Assembly (NCBI RefSeq): GCF_900111945.1
Contig: NZ_FOYO01000001.1
Coordinates: 782,251-846,250, forward strand
Direction of reading: 5' to 3'
Source: Litoreibacter janthinus
GTDB taxonomy: Bacteria > Pseudomonadota > Alphaproteobacteria > Rhodobacterales > Rhodobacteraceae
DNA: 64,000 nucleotides
Every line of letters begins with the position of its first letter. Within the stretch, counting starts at the first letter, position 1. The notes beneath the pieces are model-generated. The model saw only the letters and a program-made list of their open reading frames with translations, did not search any database and was not told the DNA's origin. Shown piece by piece: positions 36,853 to 45,076 of the stretch. Position numbers and translations under genes: made by a program.

Positions 36853-38090
36853 TGTCCTCGGTCCTTCCACGGGTCGGTGACAGGCTGGCGGCCTATTCCC
36901 TGTTCGCTGCCGTTTTGTCCGGCGCGGGACTTCCTATCTATATCTACGCCCCAAAGTACTATGCAGACACTTACGGTGTTAGCCTCGCAGCGCTTGCGGC
37001 TGTTCTGTTTGGGTTGCGATTGTTCGACGTTGTGCAGGACCCCGTTCTTGGCTGGATCAGCGAAAGATTGGGAGTGTGGCGCAAGGCGGCGGTTGCTGCA
37101 GGAGCAGCGGTTCTGGCGCTTTCTATGCTTGGGCTGTTTGGGGTTGCGCCACCCATCGCCCCGATCTGGTGGTTTGGATTGACAATTACGGGCCTGTTCA
37201 CGGCCTTTAGTTTTCTCACGATCAACTTTTACGCGCAGGGCATTGCTAAGGCAGAGACCGTATCCGGAGGCCACACCACGGTCGCAGCTTGGCGGGAAAC
37301 AGGTGCCTTACTTGGCGTTTGTGTGGCCGCTGTTACGCCAACGCTTTTGCAGGGTGTGGTCCCAGCACCGTTTGCAGCGTTTGCCGCGGGGTTTGCTGGC
37401 GTGACGATTATTGCCGCGGCCCTCATGGCACCCGAATGGTCAGGAACAGTAGACCATGAGCCGACGCGTATGCGCGCGATCTTGGCCGACAGGACGGCAA
37501 GACGATTGCTTTTGCTGGCTCTGGTCAACGCGACGCCTTTGGCCGTGTCTTCCACCTTGTTTCTGTTCTACGTCGAAAGCCGACTTGGCGCACCTGGCTG
37601 GGAGGGAGCGCTGCTAGTCCTGTTCTTTCTTGCCGCGGCTATGTCGGCGCCGGTCTGGGCGCGACTTGCTTCTACTTGGGGCGAAAAGGTCGTCCTGCTT
37701 TTGGCGATGTGCATTGCGATTACCGCCTTCGGATGCGTTCTGACTCTGGGTGAGGGCGATGTCGTGGTGTTTGCGGTTATCTGCATCGTGACCGGCGCGA
37801 CCATCGGTGCAGACCTAACTCTGCTCCCTGCGCTATTCGCGCGCCGCATGTCGGTTATATCGCCGAGCGGCGGCCAGGGGTTTGGCCTTTGGTCACTGGT
37901 CAACAAATTTACACTGGCCTTTGCCGCGGCAATCTTGCTTCCGGCATTGGAGGCACAAGGATTCGTTACGGGGACAGGCAACAACCCCGAGGCAGCCTTG
38001 ATCACTCTAACGCTCCTCTATGCCTTGGTGCCTTGTGCGCTGAAATTGGTCGCAATTGGGATCTTGCTAACAACCCCCTTAAAGGAATGA
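36852..38090 (+). CDS. MFS transporter (GPH/MelB-like family)
   Basis: 412 residues with about twelve hydrophobic segments. The GPH-like features are YAPKYYADTYGVSLAALA in helix 2 and DVVQDPVLGWISERLG in the following loop. ATG 36852 overlaps the DUF1365 stop by one base (TGATG); a GTG at 36849 is the alternative. Substrate unknown. Membership of the RpoE operon suggests export or uptake of a compound tied to oxidative stress or lipid modification. Confidence 0.88.
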   Translation: MSSVLPRVGDRLAAYSLFAAVLSGAGLPIYIYAPKYYADTYGVSLAALAAVLFGLRLFDVVQDPVLGWISERLGVWRKAAVAAGAAVLALSMLGLFGVAPPIAPIWWFGLTITGLFTAFSFLTINFYAQGIAKAETVSGGHTTVAAWRETGALLGVCVAAVTPTLLQGVVPAPFAAFAAGFAGVTIIAAALMAPEWSGTVDHEPTRMRAILADRTARRLLLLALVNATPLAVSSTLFLFYVESRLGAPGWEGALLVLFFLAAAMSAPVWARLASTWGEKVVLLLAMCIAITAFGCVLTLGEGDVVVFAVICIVTGATIGADLTLLPALFARRMSVISPSGGQGFGLWSLVNKFTLAFAAAILLPALEAQGFVTGTGNNPEAALITLTLLYALVPCALKLVAIGILLTTPLKE

Positions 38091-38095
38091 CATCC

Positions 38096-38659
38096 ATGGA
38101 AATGCTTGGGTTCACGATTTTTGGTATGCTATTGGCGACGACATTGTTTGGTGTCTGGTCGAGGAAGTTTTCATTTCTTGGGCAACGTCCCGAAGATTTC
38201 GAGGGGAAGGGTCCAGCTTTCGATTTGCGCACCCATTTGAGTGGCCCGATTCTTTGCGAAGGGATGATTTATGGCCCGACTGGGAAGGTAACATCTCGGT
38301 TCGTCGCGGATATGGATGTTCAGTGGACAGGTAATGTCGGCGTCATGCGGGAGGAATTCGTGTATGACAGCGGCGACCGCCAGCAGCGTGAATGGACGCT
38401 TACCGTTGGCAATGACGGCTCCATCAAGGCTGAGGCACCTGATGTGATCGGTGTCGGGACTGGAATGCAAAAGGGCCCTGCGGTGCAACTTAACTACAGG
38501 ATCAAGCTGCCGGAGAGCTCCGGCGGTCATGAATTGGACACGGTCGACTGGATGTATCTTGTCGAGAACGGCACGATCATGAACCGAAGCCAGTTCCGCA
38601 AATATGGAATCAAGGTCGCTGAACTCGTGGCTACGATGCGCAAGAAGGAAGCGGCGTGA
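38096..38659 (+). CDS. DUF3833-type membrane-anchored protein
   Basis: 187 residues: one N-terminal hydrophobic helix (MLGFTIFGMLLATTLFGVW), then a lipocalin-like beta domain with PEDFEGKGPAFDLRTHLSGPILCEGMIYGPTGKV and EFVYDSGDRQQREWTL. Function unknown. ATG 38096 has AAAGGA nine bases before; an ATG at 38087 overlaps the MFS stop but has the Shine-Dalgarno directly against it. Fourth gene of the RpoE operon. Confidence 0.85.
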   Translation: MEMLGFTIFGMLLATTLFGVWSRKFSFLGQRPEDFEGKGPAFDLRTHLSGPILCEGMIYGPTGKVTSRFVADMDVQWTGNVGVMREEFVYDSGDRQQREWTLTVGNDGSIKAEAPDVIGVGTGMQKGPAVQLNYRIKLPESSGGHELDTVDWMYLVENGTIMNRSQFRKYGIKVAELVATMRKKEAA

Positions 38660-39387
38660 GATCTTTTGATGGAAAGCGATACTGGCTGGTTGGTGCGTCG
38701 GCAGGTTTGGGGCGTGCCTTGGCAGACAAGCTGGTGGCAGCTGGTGCGGACGTTGTCTTGTCAGCGCGTGGTGAAGACGAGCTGAAGCAAGCAGTGGCGG
38801 AGATTGGGCCGAAGGCGAGTTATGTGACGCTCGATGTGGCCGACAATGACGATGTGATCCGCGCGGCAGAAGAGGTCGGCGAGATCGACGGCTATGTTCA
38901 TTTGGCAGGTGTGTATTGGCCGCTCGGGGCCAAGGAATGGGACGCCGACCAAGTGAACGCTATGTGTGACATCAATTTCACCGGCACGGCGCGCGTTTTG
39001 GGGCAAGTCGTGCCGAACATGGTGAAGCGCGACCATGGGCATATTGTCATTACCTCTAGCCTGACTGGATTTCGCGGGCTTCCGGGGTCGATCGGCTACA
39101 CGGCAAGCAAGGCTGCGACAATGAGTTTGGCTGAATGTATGTATGCGGATCTGCGCAAAACTGGAGTTGATGTTCAAGTGGTCAACCCGGGCTTCATCAA
39201 GACCCAGCTGACAGACAAAAACGACTTCAATATGCCGTTTATCATGGAGCCGGAGGACGCGGCCCAGATCGTGTTCGATCATATGTCGAGCGGCGGGTTC
39301 AAACGCAGTTTCCCGCGGCTGTTTAGTCTTGTCTTCAGAGGTAGCCAGTTCTTGCCAGATTGGATTTACTACCGCATCTTCTCCTAA
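38656..39387 (+). CDS. Short-chain dehydrogenase/reductase
   Basis: 243 residues. Cofactor motif YWLVGASAGLGRALADKL at the start, NAG-like region HLAGVYWPLG, and the catalytic Ser-Tyr-Lys set in VITSSLTG and GYTASK (about residues 137 and 151). Start is GTG 38656 overlapping the previous stop as GTGA. Last gene of the RpoE operon; NAD(P)-dependent reduction of a lipid-like ketone or aldehyde is a family-level inference. Confidence 0.9.
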   Translation: MRSFDGKRYWLVGASAGLGRALADKLVAAGADVVLSARGEDELKQAVAEIGPKASYVTLDVADNDDVIRAAEEVGEIDGYVHLAGVYWPLGAKEWDADQVNAMCDINFTGTARVLGQVVPNMVKRDHGHIVITSSLTGFRGLPGSIGYTASKAATMSLAECMYADLRKTGVDVQVVNPGFIKTQLTDKNDFNMPFIMEPEDAAQIVFDHMSSGGFKRSFPRLFSLVFRGSQFLPDWIYYRIFS

Positions 39388-39395
39388 GCTTGGAT

Positions 39396-39409
39396 TTGAT
39401 CCAAATCAT
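39396..39409. promoter_or_regulatory. Possible FNR/FnrL-type site
   Basis: TTGAT-CCAA-ATCAT matches the FNR-family consensus TTGAT-N4-ATCAA at nine of ten defined positions. It lies just past the SDR stop and about 60 bases before the DUF3775 gene. A chance match cannot be excluded. Confidence 0.3.
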
Positions 39410-39465
39410 GGGACGCCCGTCACGGGCCTCCTACGGTGGATCAACACAAATGAGGAGCACTGCAG

Positions 39466-39780
39466 ATGGACATTTCCTTGCACAAGGTTGCGCAGGTCGT
39501 CCTGTTCGCCCACGAAATTGACCGAGCCGAAGCAGAGCTGCGTGCGTTCATCGACGGGCTGAACGAGGATGAGCAGGCCGAGTTGGTTGCGCTGACTTGG
39601 ATCGGCCGAGGCAGCTTTGACGCAGCTGAATGGGATGAAGCGCTGACAACCGCTCGCCAAGAAAAAGTGACGCCCACAGAGGACTACCTTTTGGGGATTC
39701 CGCACTTGGCCGATCACCTTGAAAACGGTGCCGAGATGATGGGCTTCGATCTGTCAGAGGCCGAGGACGATATTCTTTAG
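39466..39780 (+). CDS. DUF3775 domain-containing protein
   Basis: 104 residues, mostly helical, acidic; pattern HEIDRAEAELRAFIDGLNEDEQAELVALTWIGRGSFD and LLGIPHLADHLENG matches the DUF3775 family. Function unknown. Ribosome-binding site GAGGAG precedes ATG 39466. Its stop overlaps by four bases the convergent saccharopine dehydrogenase. Confidence 0.88.
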   Translation: MDISLHKVAQVVLFAHEIDRAEAELRAFIDGLNEDEQAELVALTWIGRGSFDAAEWDEALTTARQEKVTPTEDYLLGIPHLADHLENGAEMMGFDLSEAEDDIL

Positions 39781-40823
39781 AGATGCGCGTCAAACGTCGC
39801 TTTTGCGCGGGACCAAACCCCTGAACTGAGCCTGTCTAATGTGAGAAGGCTTGGCAAAAGCTGGGCGGCGAAATCCTCTGAAGATTCCACGGGAAGCATC
39901 GACGGCAAGTTGTCGATCGCGGTGACATCCAACACCGGGTCGCCATGGACTCTCAGAGCCGGTACATCCCAAGTCGTCACACGATCGTAGACCTTGATTG
40001 GCGAGAAATCGCTGTCGGGATCGCAAGCGATATCCCCAATTACCGACAGTTTTCGTGGGTCCGTTTTGGCGGACGCGGGGACAAACACAGGTGTTCCGGG
40101 TCGCGCTAGGATGCAATTCAGAAAAATCTCGTGGCTCATCACCTCGGGAAATGGGCCGCCGCCAGCAGTTTCGGACATATCCCATTTGGTCGCTGGAACC
40201 CCCATCGACGTGCAAAGGTCGGCAGCGCCTGTGCCCACACGCCCCAACGCACCGATGATCAGAGCGGAGGGTCGCGCATCGCCAAGCGGTGCAAGGCGCG
40301 CGCGCAGGTCACTTTGCATCGCCTCAGATGACGCGTAGACCCCGACAGGTTCAGAAATCTCGCCTTTCTGTTGTGCGATCCAACACAGAAGGCTGACCGC
40401 AGCACCGGCGTACCCGGCCCAATACCCGAATGCCGCGACGCGACGCCCGTCCTCTCCGACGAGGTATTCGAGATCGTAAAGTGTTCCGCCGCCTGCTTTG
40501 AAGCGGTCGAGCAGCACTCGGCCAGATGGCTGCCCCTTAAAGGCGTGGCCGAACATGATATGGCGATGCGGCAGCGACGTTCCGTCGTCCGGCAGCTCCT
40601 TCAGGCCAAAGATAATCGCGTCTTTCGGGGCGTCGGGCCAGCTGCCTTCGGCTGCTATGTTACACCCTGCAGCGACATACCCATCGATTGGAATCGCCCG
40701 TGTAGAGCTTTCCTCGACCGTCACTTCAATGCCCGCATCGATCAATGCTTTGACGCCATCGGGGGTGACACCCACCCTTTGCTCGTGGTTGCGGCTTTCC
40801 GAGCGGACCCAAAGATGTGTCAT
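39777..40823 (-). CDS. Saccharopine dehydrogenase (L-lysine-forming type)
   Basis: 348 residues with the alanine-dehydrogenase/transhydrogenase-like N-terminus (ESRNHEQRVGVTPDGVKALIDAG), IMFGHAFKGQP and a Rossmann segment ALIIGALGRVGTGAADLC. This is the single-domain LYS1-type enzyme that interconverts saccharopine with lysine plus 2-oxoglutarate, NAD-linked. Start ATG 40823 with AAAGGAAG upstream. With DAP-pathway dapB also in this window, a lysine-catabolic role is more likely than synthesis. Confidence 0.9.
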   Translation of the reverse strand: MTHLWVRSESRNHEQRVGVTPDGVKALIDAGIEVTVEESSTRAIPIDGYVAAGCNIAAEGSWPDAPKDAIIFGLKELPDDGTSLPHRHIMFGHAFKGQPSGRVLLDRFKAGGGTLYDLEYLVGEDGRRVAAFGYWAGYAGAAVSLLCWIAQQKGEISEPVGVYASSEAMQSDLRARLAPLGDARPSALIIGALGRVGTGAADLCTSMGVPATKWDMSETAGGGPFPEVMSHEIFLNCILARPGTPVFVPASAKTDPRKLSVIGDIACDPDSDFSPIKVYDRVTTWDVPALRVHGDPVLDVTAIDNLPSMLPVESSEDFAAQLLPSLLTLDRLSSGVWSRAKATFDAHL

Positions 40824-40993
40824 GGCAGCTTCCTTTCGCATGTTACATCAAGGCTTACGCGACGCCGCCAATACGCGCCACCCCCGCGCTGATGGGAAAC
40901 AAGCTGACGCAAATACGGTGTCGGAGGTCGCGCATGAAACTCTGAAATTGTCTGCCCGATGGTTTAACTTGGCGCAGGCAAGGAGACAGCCCA

Positions 40994-43759
40994 ATGACCG
41001 ATACGATCAAATTCATACTCGATGGTGCGCAGGTTGAGGCCCAAGCAGGTGAGACGATCTGGGAAGTGGCCAATGGCCGCGGCCTTGTGATCCCGCATCT
41101 GTGCCATAAGCCCGCGCCCGGTTATCGCCCTGATGGCAACTGCCGCGCGTGTATGGTCGAGATTGAGGGCGAACGGGTTCTTGCTGCCTCCTGCATTCGT
41201 GAGCCAAGCGACGGCATGGTCGTTACAACCAACTCCAACCGCGCAGAAACGGCACGCAAGATGGTCGTTGAAATGCTGGTCGCTGATCAGCCGGAGCCCG
41301 AGGTCGCCCACGACAAATCTTCCCACCTCTGGGATATGGCGGCGATGCAAGGCGTGTCGAGAAGTCGATTCCCCAAGCTGGAAGAGGGTCGCATTCCGTT
41401 GCTGGACGATAGCCATGTCGCAATGTCTGTGAACCTGGACGCATGTATTCAGTGCGGCCTTTGCGTACGCGCTTGCCGCGAAGTTCAGGTGAACGACGTG
41501 ATCGGTATGTCTGGTCGCGGGCACGATTCATACCCCACGTTCGACTTCGCGGATCCGATGGGTGACAGCACCTGTGTGGCGTGTGGCGAATGCGTTCAGG
41601 CTTGCCCCACGGGCGCGTTGATGCCTGCTACTGTGACCGATGAGAACCAAGTCGGTGACAGCAAGGACTTCGATTCAGAGGTGGAGAGCATCTGCCCGTT
41701 CTGCGGCGTGGGATGCCAGATTTCGCTGAAGGTAAAGGACGGCAAGGTCAAATATGTCGATGGCATCAACGGCCCCGCGAATGAAGGTCGTCTATGTGTC
41801 AAAGGCCGGTTCGGGTTTGACTATATCCACCACGACCACCGCCTGACCAAGCCGCTTATCCGCCGCAACGACGCACCTGCGAAGGGGATGAATGTCGATC
41901 CTGGCAACTGGCAAGACGTCTTCCGCGAAGCCACTTGGGAAGAAGCGCTAGATGCGGCGGCGGACGGCATGAAGGGACGGGGGCGCGAAGTCGCGGGTTT
42001 CGGATCCGCGAAGTGTACCAATGAGGAAGCCTATCTGTTCCAAAAGATCATTCGCCAAGGGTTTGGGCACAATAATGTCGACCACTGTACGCGGCTTTGC
42101 CATGCATCCTCTGTTGCGGCATTGATTGAGAATGTCGGCTCCGGCGCGGTCACAGCGACATTCAATGAAATCGAGAACGCGGACGTGGCTATCGTCATCG
42201 GCGCCAACCCGACCGAGAACCACCCCGTTGCGGCGACCTATTTCAAGCAATTCGCCAAACGCGGCGGCAAGCTGATTGTCATGGACCCACGCGGTCAGGC
42301 GTTGAAGCGATACTCTTCGCACATGCTGCAATTTCGTCCTGGGGCGGATGTGTCGATGCTGAACGCGATCATGCATACGATCGTTGAAGAAGGCCTGTAC
42401 GACCAACAATATATCGACGCCTACACCGAAAACTGGGAGGCGGAGAAAGCCCACCTTGCGGGGTTCTCTCCTGAGAAAATGAGCGAAATCTGCGGCATCG
42501 CGCCGGAGATGCTGCGCGATGTGGCGCGGACGTTTGCGGGTGCCAAGTCTGCAATGATTTTTTGGGGTATGGGTGTCTCCCAGCATATCCACGGCACAGA
42601 TAACTCCCGATGCCTGATTAGCCTCGCCCTGATGACCGGACAGGTCGGTCGTCCGGGGGCAGGCTTGCACCCGTTGCGTGGGCAAAACAACGTTCAGGGC
42701 GCGTCGGACGCTGGTCTGGTTCCAATGTTCTTGCCGGATTACCAAAGCGTCATGGACGACGGCGTGCGCTCTGCCTTTACTGATGTATGGGGATCGGGCG
42801 ACTTCTCGAACGAGAAGGGCCTAACCGTGACCGAAATCTTGGACGCGGTTCACGCAGGCGATATCAAATCAATGTATATCCTCGGTGAAAACCCAGCCAT
42901 GTCTGACCCGGATGTAGAGCACGCCCGCGACGCGTTGGCGAAGTTAGACCACTTGGTTGTGCAAGACATCTTCCTTACTGAAACCGCGAATTTCGCCGAC
43001 GTGGTCCTTCCAGCATCTGCGTTCGCCGAAAAATCCGGCACGGTCACCAACACCAACCGCCAAGTGCAAATGGGCCGTCCCGCTGTCTCACCTCCGGGCG
43101 ATGCGAAAGAGGATTGGTGGATCGAAGTCGAGCTGGCCAAGCGCCTGGGCTTGGGTTGGGACTATGAGAGCCCGGCGGATGTCTTTGCCGAGATGAAGCT
43201 AAATATGGGTTCGCTGAACAACATCACGTGGGATCGCTTGATGGGTGAAAACGTTGTGACCTACCCGTCGCTTTCCCCAACCGATCCCGGCCAATCCATC
43301 GTCTTCGGCGACGGTTTCCCCCGAGCGGACGGGCGGGCAAAGTTTACCCCCGCCAATGTAATTGCGCCGGATGAAAGCCCTGACGCCGAGTATCCGATGA
43401 TCCTGACCACAGGCCGCCAGCTGGAGCATTGGCATACGGGTTCGATGACGCGTCGCGCCTCGGTTCTGGATGCGATGGAGCCGGAAGCGAACTGCTCACT
43501 TCACCCGTCCACCTTGCGCAAGCTTGGGGTCGAGCCCGGTGGGATGCTACGCCTGACGACGCGGCGCGGCACGATTGATGTCATGGCGCGGTCCGACCGC
43601 GCGGTGGCCCCCGACATGGTGTTTCTACCGTTCGCTTATGTGGAGGCGGCAGCCAACATTCTGACCAATCCTGCGGTAGACCCTTTCGGAAAAATTCCGG
43701 AGTTCAAGTTTGCCGCCGTGAGGGTCGAGGCGGTGAAGCGACCCGTTGCGGCGGAGTAA
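40994..43759 (+). CDS. fdhF: Molybdenum formate dehydrogenase alpha subunit
   Basis: 921 residues. N-terminal [2Fe-2S] ferredoxin-like domain (Cys pattern in HLCHKPAPGYRPDGNCRACMVEIEG-type segment), two 4Fe-4S clusters in CIQCGLCVRACREV and CVACGECVQACPTGAL, then the molybdopterin core with CPFCGVGCQ and the active-site cysteine in VDHCTRLCHASS (Cys, not selenocysteine). The HxxxCxxCx5C cluster motif of FdsA/NuoG-type subunits is absent between the ferredoxin parts. No FdsB, FdsG or FdsD gene is adjacent, so its electron partner is encoded elsewhere. Confidence 0.92.
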   Translation: MTDTIKFILDGAQVEAQAGETIWEVANGRGLVIPHLCHKPAPGYRPDGNCRACMVEIEGERVLAASCIREPSDGMVVTTNSNRAETARKMVVEMLVADQPEPEVAHDKSSHLWDMAAMQGVSRSRFPKLEEGRIPLLDDSHVAMSVNLDACIQCGLCVRACREVQVNDVIGMSGRGHDSYPTFDFADPMGDSTCVACGECVQACPTGALMPATVTDENQVGDSKDFDSEVESICPFCGVGCQISLKVKDGKVKYVDGINGPANEGRLCVKGRFGFDYIHHDHRLTKPLIRRNDAPAKGMNVDPGNWQDVFREATWEEALDAAADGMKGRGREVAGFGSAKCTNEEAYLFQKIIRQGFGHNNVDHCTRLCHASSVAALIENVGSGAVTATFNEIENADVAIVIGANPTENHPVAATYFKQFAKRGGKLIVMDPRGQALKRYSSHMLQFRPGADVSMLNAIMHTIVEEGLYDQQYIDAYTENWEAEKAHLAGFSPEKMSEICGIAPEMLRDVARTFAGAKSAMIFWGMGVSQHIHGTDNSRCLISLALMTGQVGRPGAGLHPLRGQNNVQGASDAGLVPMFLPDYQSVMDDGVRSAFTDVWGSGDFSNEKGLTVTEILDAVHAGDIKSMYILGENPAMSDPDVEHARDALAKLDHLVVQDIFLTETANFADVVLPASAFAEKSGTVTNTNRQVQMGRPAVSPPGDAKEDWWIEVELAKRLGLGWDYESPADVFAEMKLNMGSLNNITWDRLMGENVVTYPSLSPTDPGQSIVFGDGFPRADGRAKFTPANVIAPDESPDAEYPMILTTGRQLEHWHTGSMTRRASVLDAMEPEANCSLHPSTLRKLGVEPGGMLRLTTRRGTIDVMARSDRAVAPDMVFLPFAYVEAAANILTNPAVDPFGKIPEFKFAAVRVEAVKRPVAAE

Positions 43760-43768
43760 TTCGTAGCA

Positions 43769-44968
43769 ATGAAACCCAACGCCGACCGCTTCCTAACTGA
43801 TCTTCACGAACTAAGACGTTTCGGGGCGACAGGCAAAGGCGTCGTGCGCCCCGCGTATTCTGACGCAGACATTGCTGCGCGGGAATGGTTGGCAGGCAAG
43901 ATGGCCGCAGCGGGATTGACTCCTCACTTTGATGAGGTCGGCAATTTGTTCGGCTTGGCCGAGGAACCGAGCCTGTTGTTAGGGTCCCATTCCGATAGTC
44001 AGCCTGAAGGTGGCTGGCTCGACGGCGCTTATGGTGTGATTTCTGCTTTGGAGGTTGCACGCACCAGTATTGAGCAAGGCGGGCCAGCTATTTCGGTCGT
44101 CTCATTTCAGGATGAAGAGGGCCGCTTTGGTGTGACCACTGGCAGCTCGGTCTGGTCTGGCGGGCTATCATTAGCCGACGCCGACAAGCTCATGGACAAT
44201 GACCGGATTACCTTTGCCAAGGCACGATCTGAAATGGCGCATCTTGTAACCGGCCCGATGGTTCCTGCTTCAAAGTTCACCGGCTTTATCGAGGCGCATA
44301 TCGAGCAGGGTCCGGTGTTGGACCAGTCCGGCGAAAGCATCGGGGTCGTCAGTGGTATCGTTGGCATTCGGGACATGCGCGTGATCCTGAAAGGTCAGCA
44401 GAATCATGCCGGTACGACGCCCATGCATATGCGCAAGGACGCGGTTCAGGGATTGATGCGGATCAGCCATCGGGTCGCAGAAGATCTGCGTAACGTGGTC
44501 ACCCCGCTTTCGGTTTGGACAATCGGTCATGTGTCCGTACATCCGAACGCGGCGTCGATTGTTCCGGGGCGGGTCACGTTCTCCATGCAATGGCGCGATG
44601 GAGATTTACCGCGATTGGATCGGATGGAGCGGGTGATCCGGCAAGCGATTGAAACCACTGCCAGTGATCTCGGTTTGACGGTGGAGTTCGGACCCATGTT
44701 GGGGCTTGACCCTGTAGCAATGGATTCGATTCTGCGTGGCAGGTTGGCGGCTGCTGCTTCAATCGAGACGCCGGATCAGTGGCGCGACATGCCGTCAGGC
44801 GCTTTGCATGATGCCACCAATGTCGCGAGAACGCTGCCCGTGGCGATGCTGTTTGTGCCGTCGATCGGCGGCATCAGCCATGACTTCACAGAGGACACCG
44901 CCGAGGCGGATTTGATCGCTGGACTAAGAGTTTTGGCGCGCGCAGCGGCGGGTGATAGCGCTATCTGA
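43769..44968 (+). CDS. M20-family amidohydrolase (N-carbamoyl amino acid hydrolase/allantoate amidohydrolase-like)
   Basis: 399 residues. Di-zinc ligands and acid lie in [30 protein letters not shown] and [11 protein letters not shown]; lid-domain motif [18 protein letters not shown]-terminal [13 protein letters not shown]. This set marks the hydantoinase/carbamoylase subgroup. It could act on N-carbamoyl-amino acids, ureidoglycolate or allantoate; neighbours do not decide. Nine bases after fdhF. Its stop codon is part of a palindrome before the next operon. Confidence 0.9.
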   Translation: MKPNADRFLTDLHELRRFGATGKGVVRPAYSDADIAAREWLAGKMAAAGLTPHFDEVGNLFGLAEEPSLLLGSHSDSQPEGGWLDGAYGVISALEVARTSIEQGGPAISVVSFQDEEGRFGVTTGSSVWSGGLSLADADKLMDNDRITFAKARSEMAHLVTGPMVPASKFTGFIEAHIEQGPVLDQSGESIGVVSGIVGIRDMRVILKGQQNHAGTTPMHMRKDAVQGLMRISHRVAEDLRNVVTPLSVWTIGHVSVHPNAASIVPGRVTFSMQWRDGDLPRLDRMERVIRQAIETTASDLGLTVEFGPMLGLDPVAMDSILRGRLAAAASIETPDQWRDMPSGALHDATNVARTLPVAMLFVPSIGGISHDFTEDTAEADLIAGLRVLARAAAGDSAI

Positions 44969-44979
44969 ACAACTGTTCA
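44966..44979. promoter_or_regulatory. Palindromic operator candidate upstream of the importer/ligase operon
   Basis: TGAACA-AC-TGTTCA, a perfect inverted repeat with two-base centre, lying 11 bases upstream of a predicted -35 element. Shape and position suit a TetR- or GntR-like dimer. It also overlaps the stop codon of the amidohydrolase gene. Confidence 0.45.
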
Positions 44980-44989
44980 AAAAAAACAT

Positions 44990-45018
44990 TTGACCTCGCC
45001 CCGCTCGCCGCTCAGTAT
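44990..45018 (+). promoter_or_regulatory. Predicted sigma70-type promoter of the importer/ligase operon
   Basis: TTGACC (44990-44995), 17-base spacer, CAGTAT (45013-45018). The -35 is one mismatch from consensus and the leader to the TTG start would be about 50 bases. Confidence 0.5.
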
Positions 45019-45076
45019 TCCTCCAAGAAGGGGTGAAAAGCCCCTCTGTCGGTCATTCCGGCTCTGGGAGGAAATT

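Noticed and set aside
39410..39426. GCCCG/CGGGC hairpin after the SDR gene as a terminator
   Set aside because: No T tract follows and the stem is short; left uncalled.
44966..44986. Palindrome plus A run read as a terminator of the amidohydrolase gene
   Set aside because: The stem would have a two-base loop, and the run is A rather than T on the transcribed strand, so an operator fits better.
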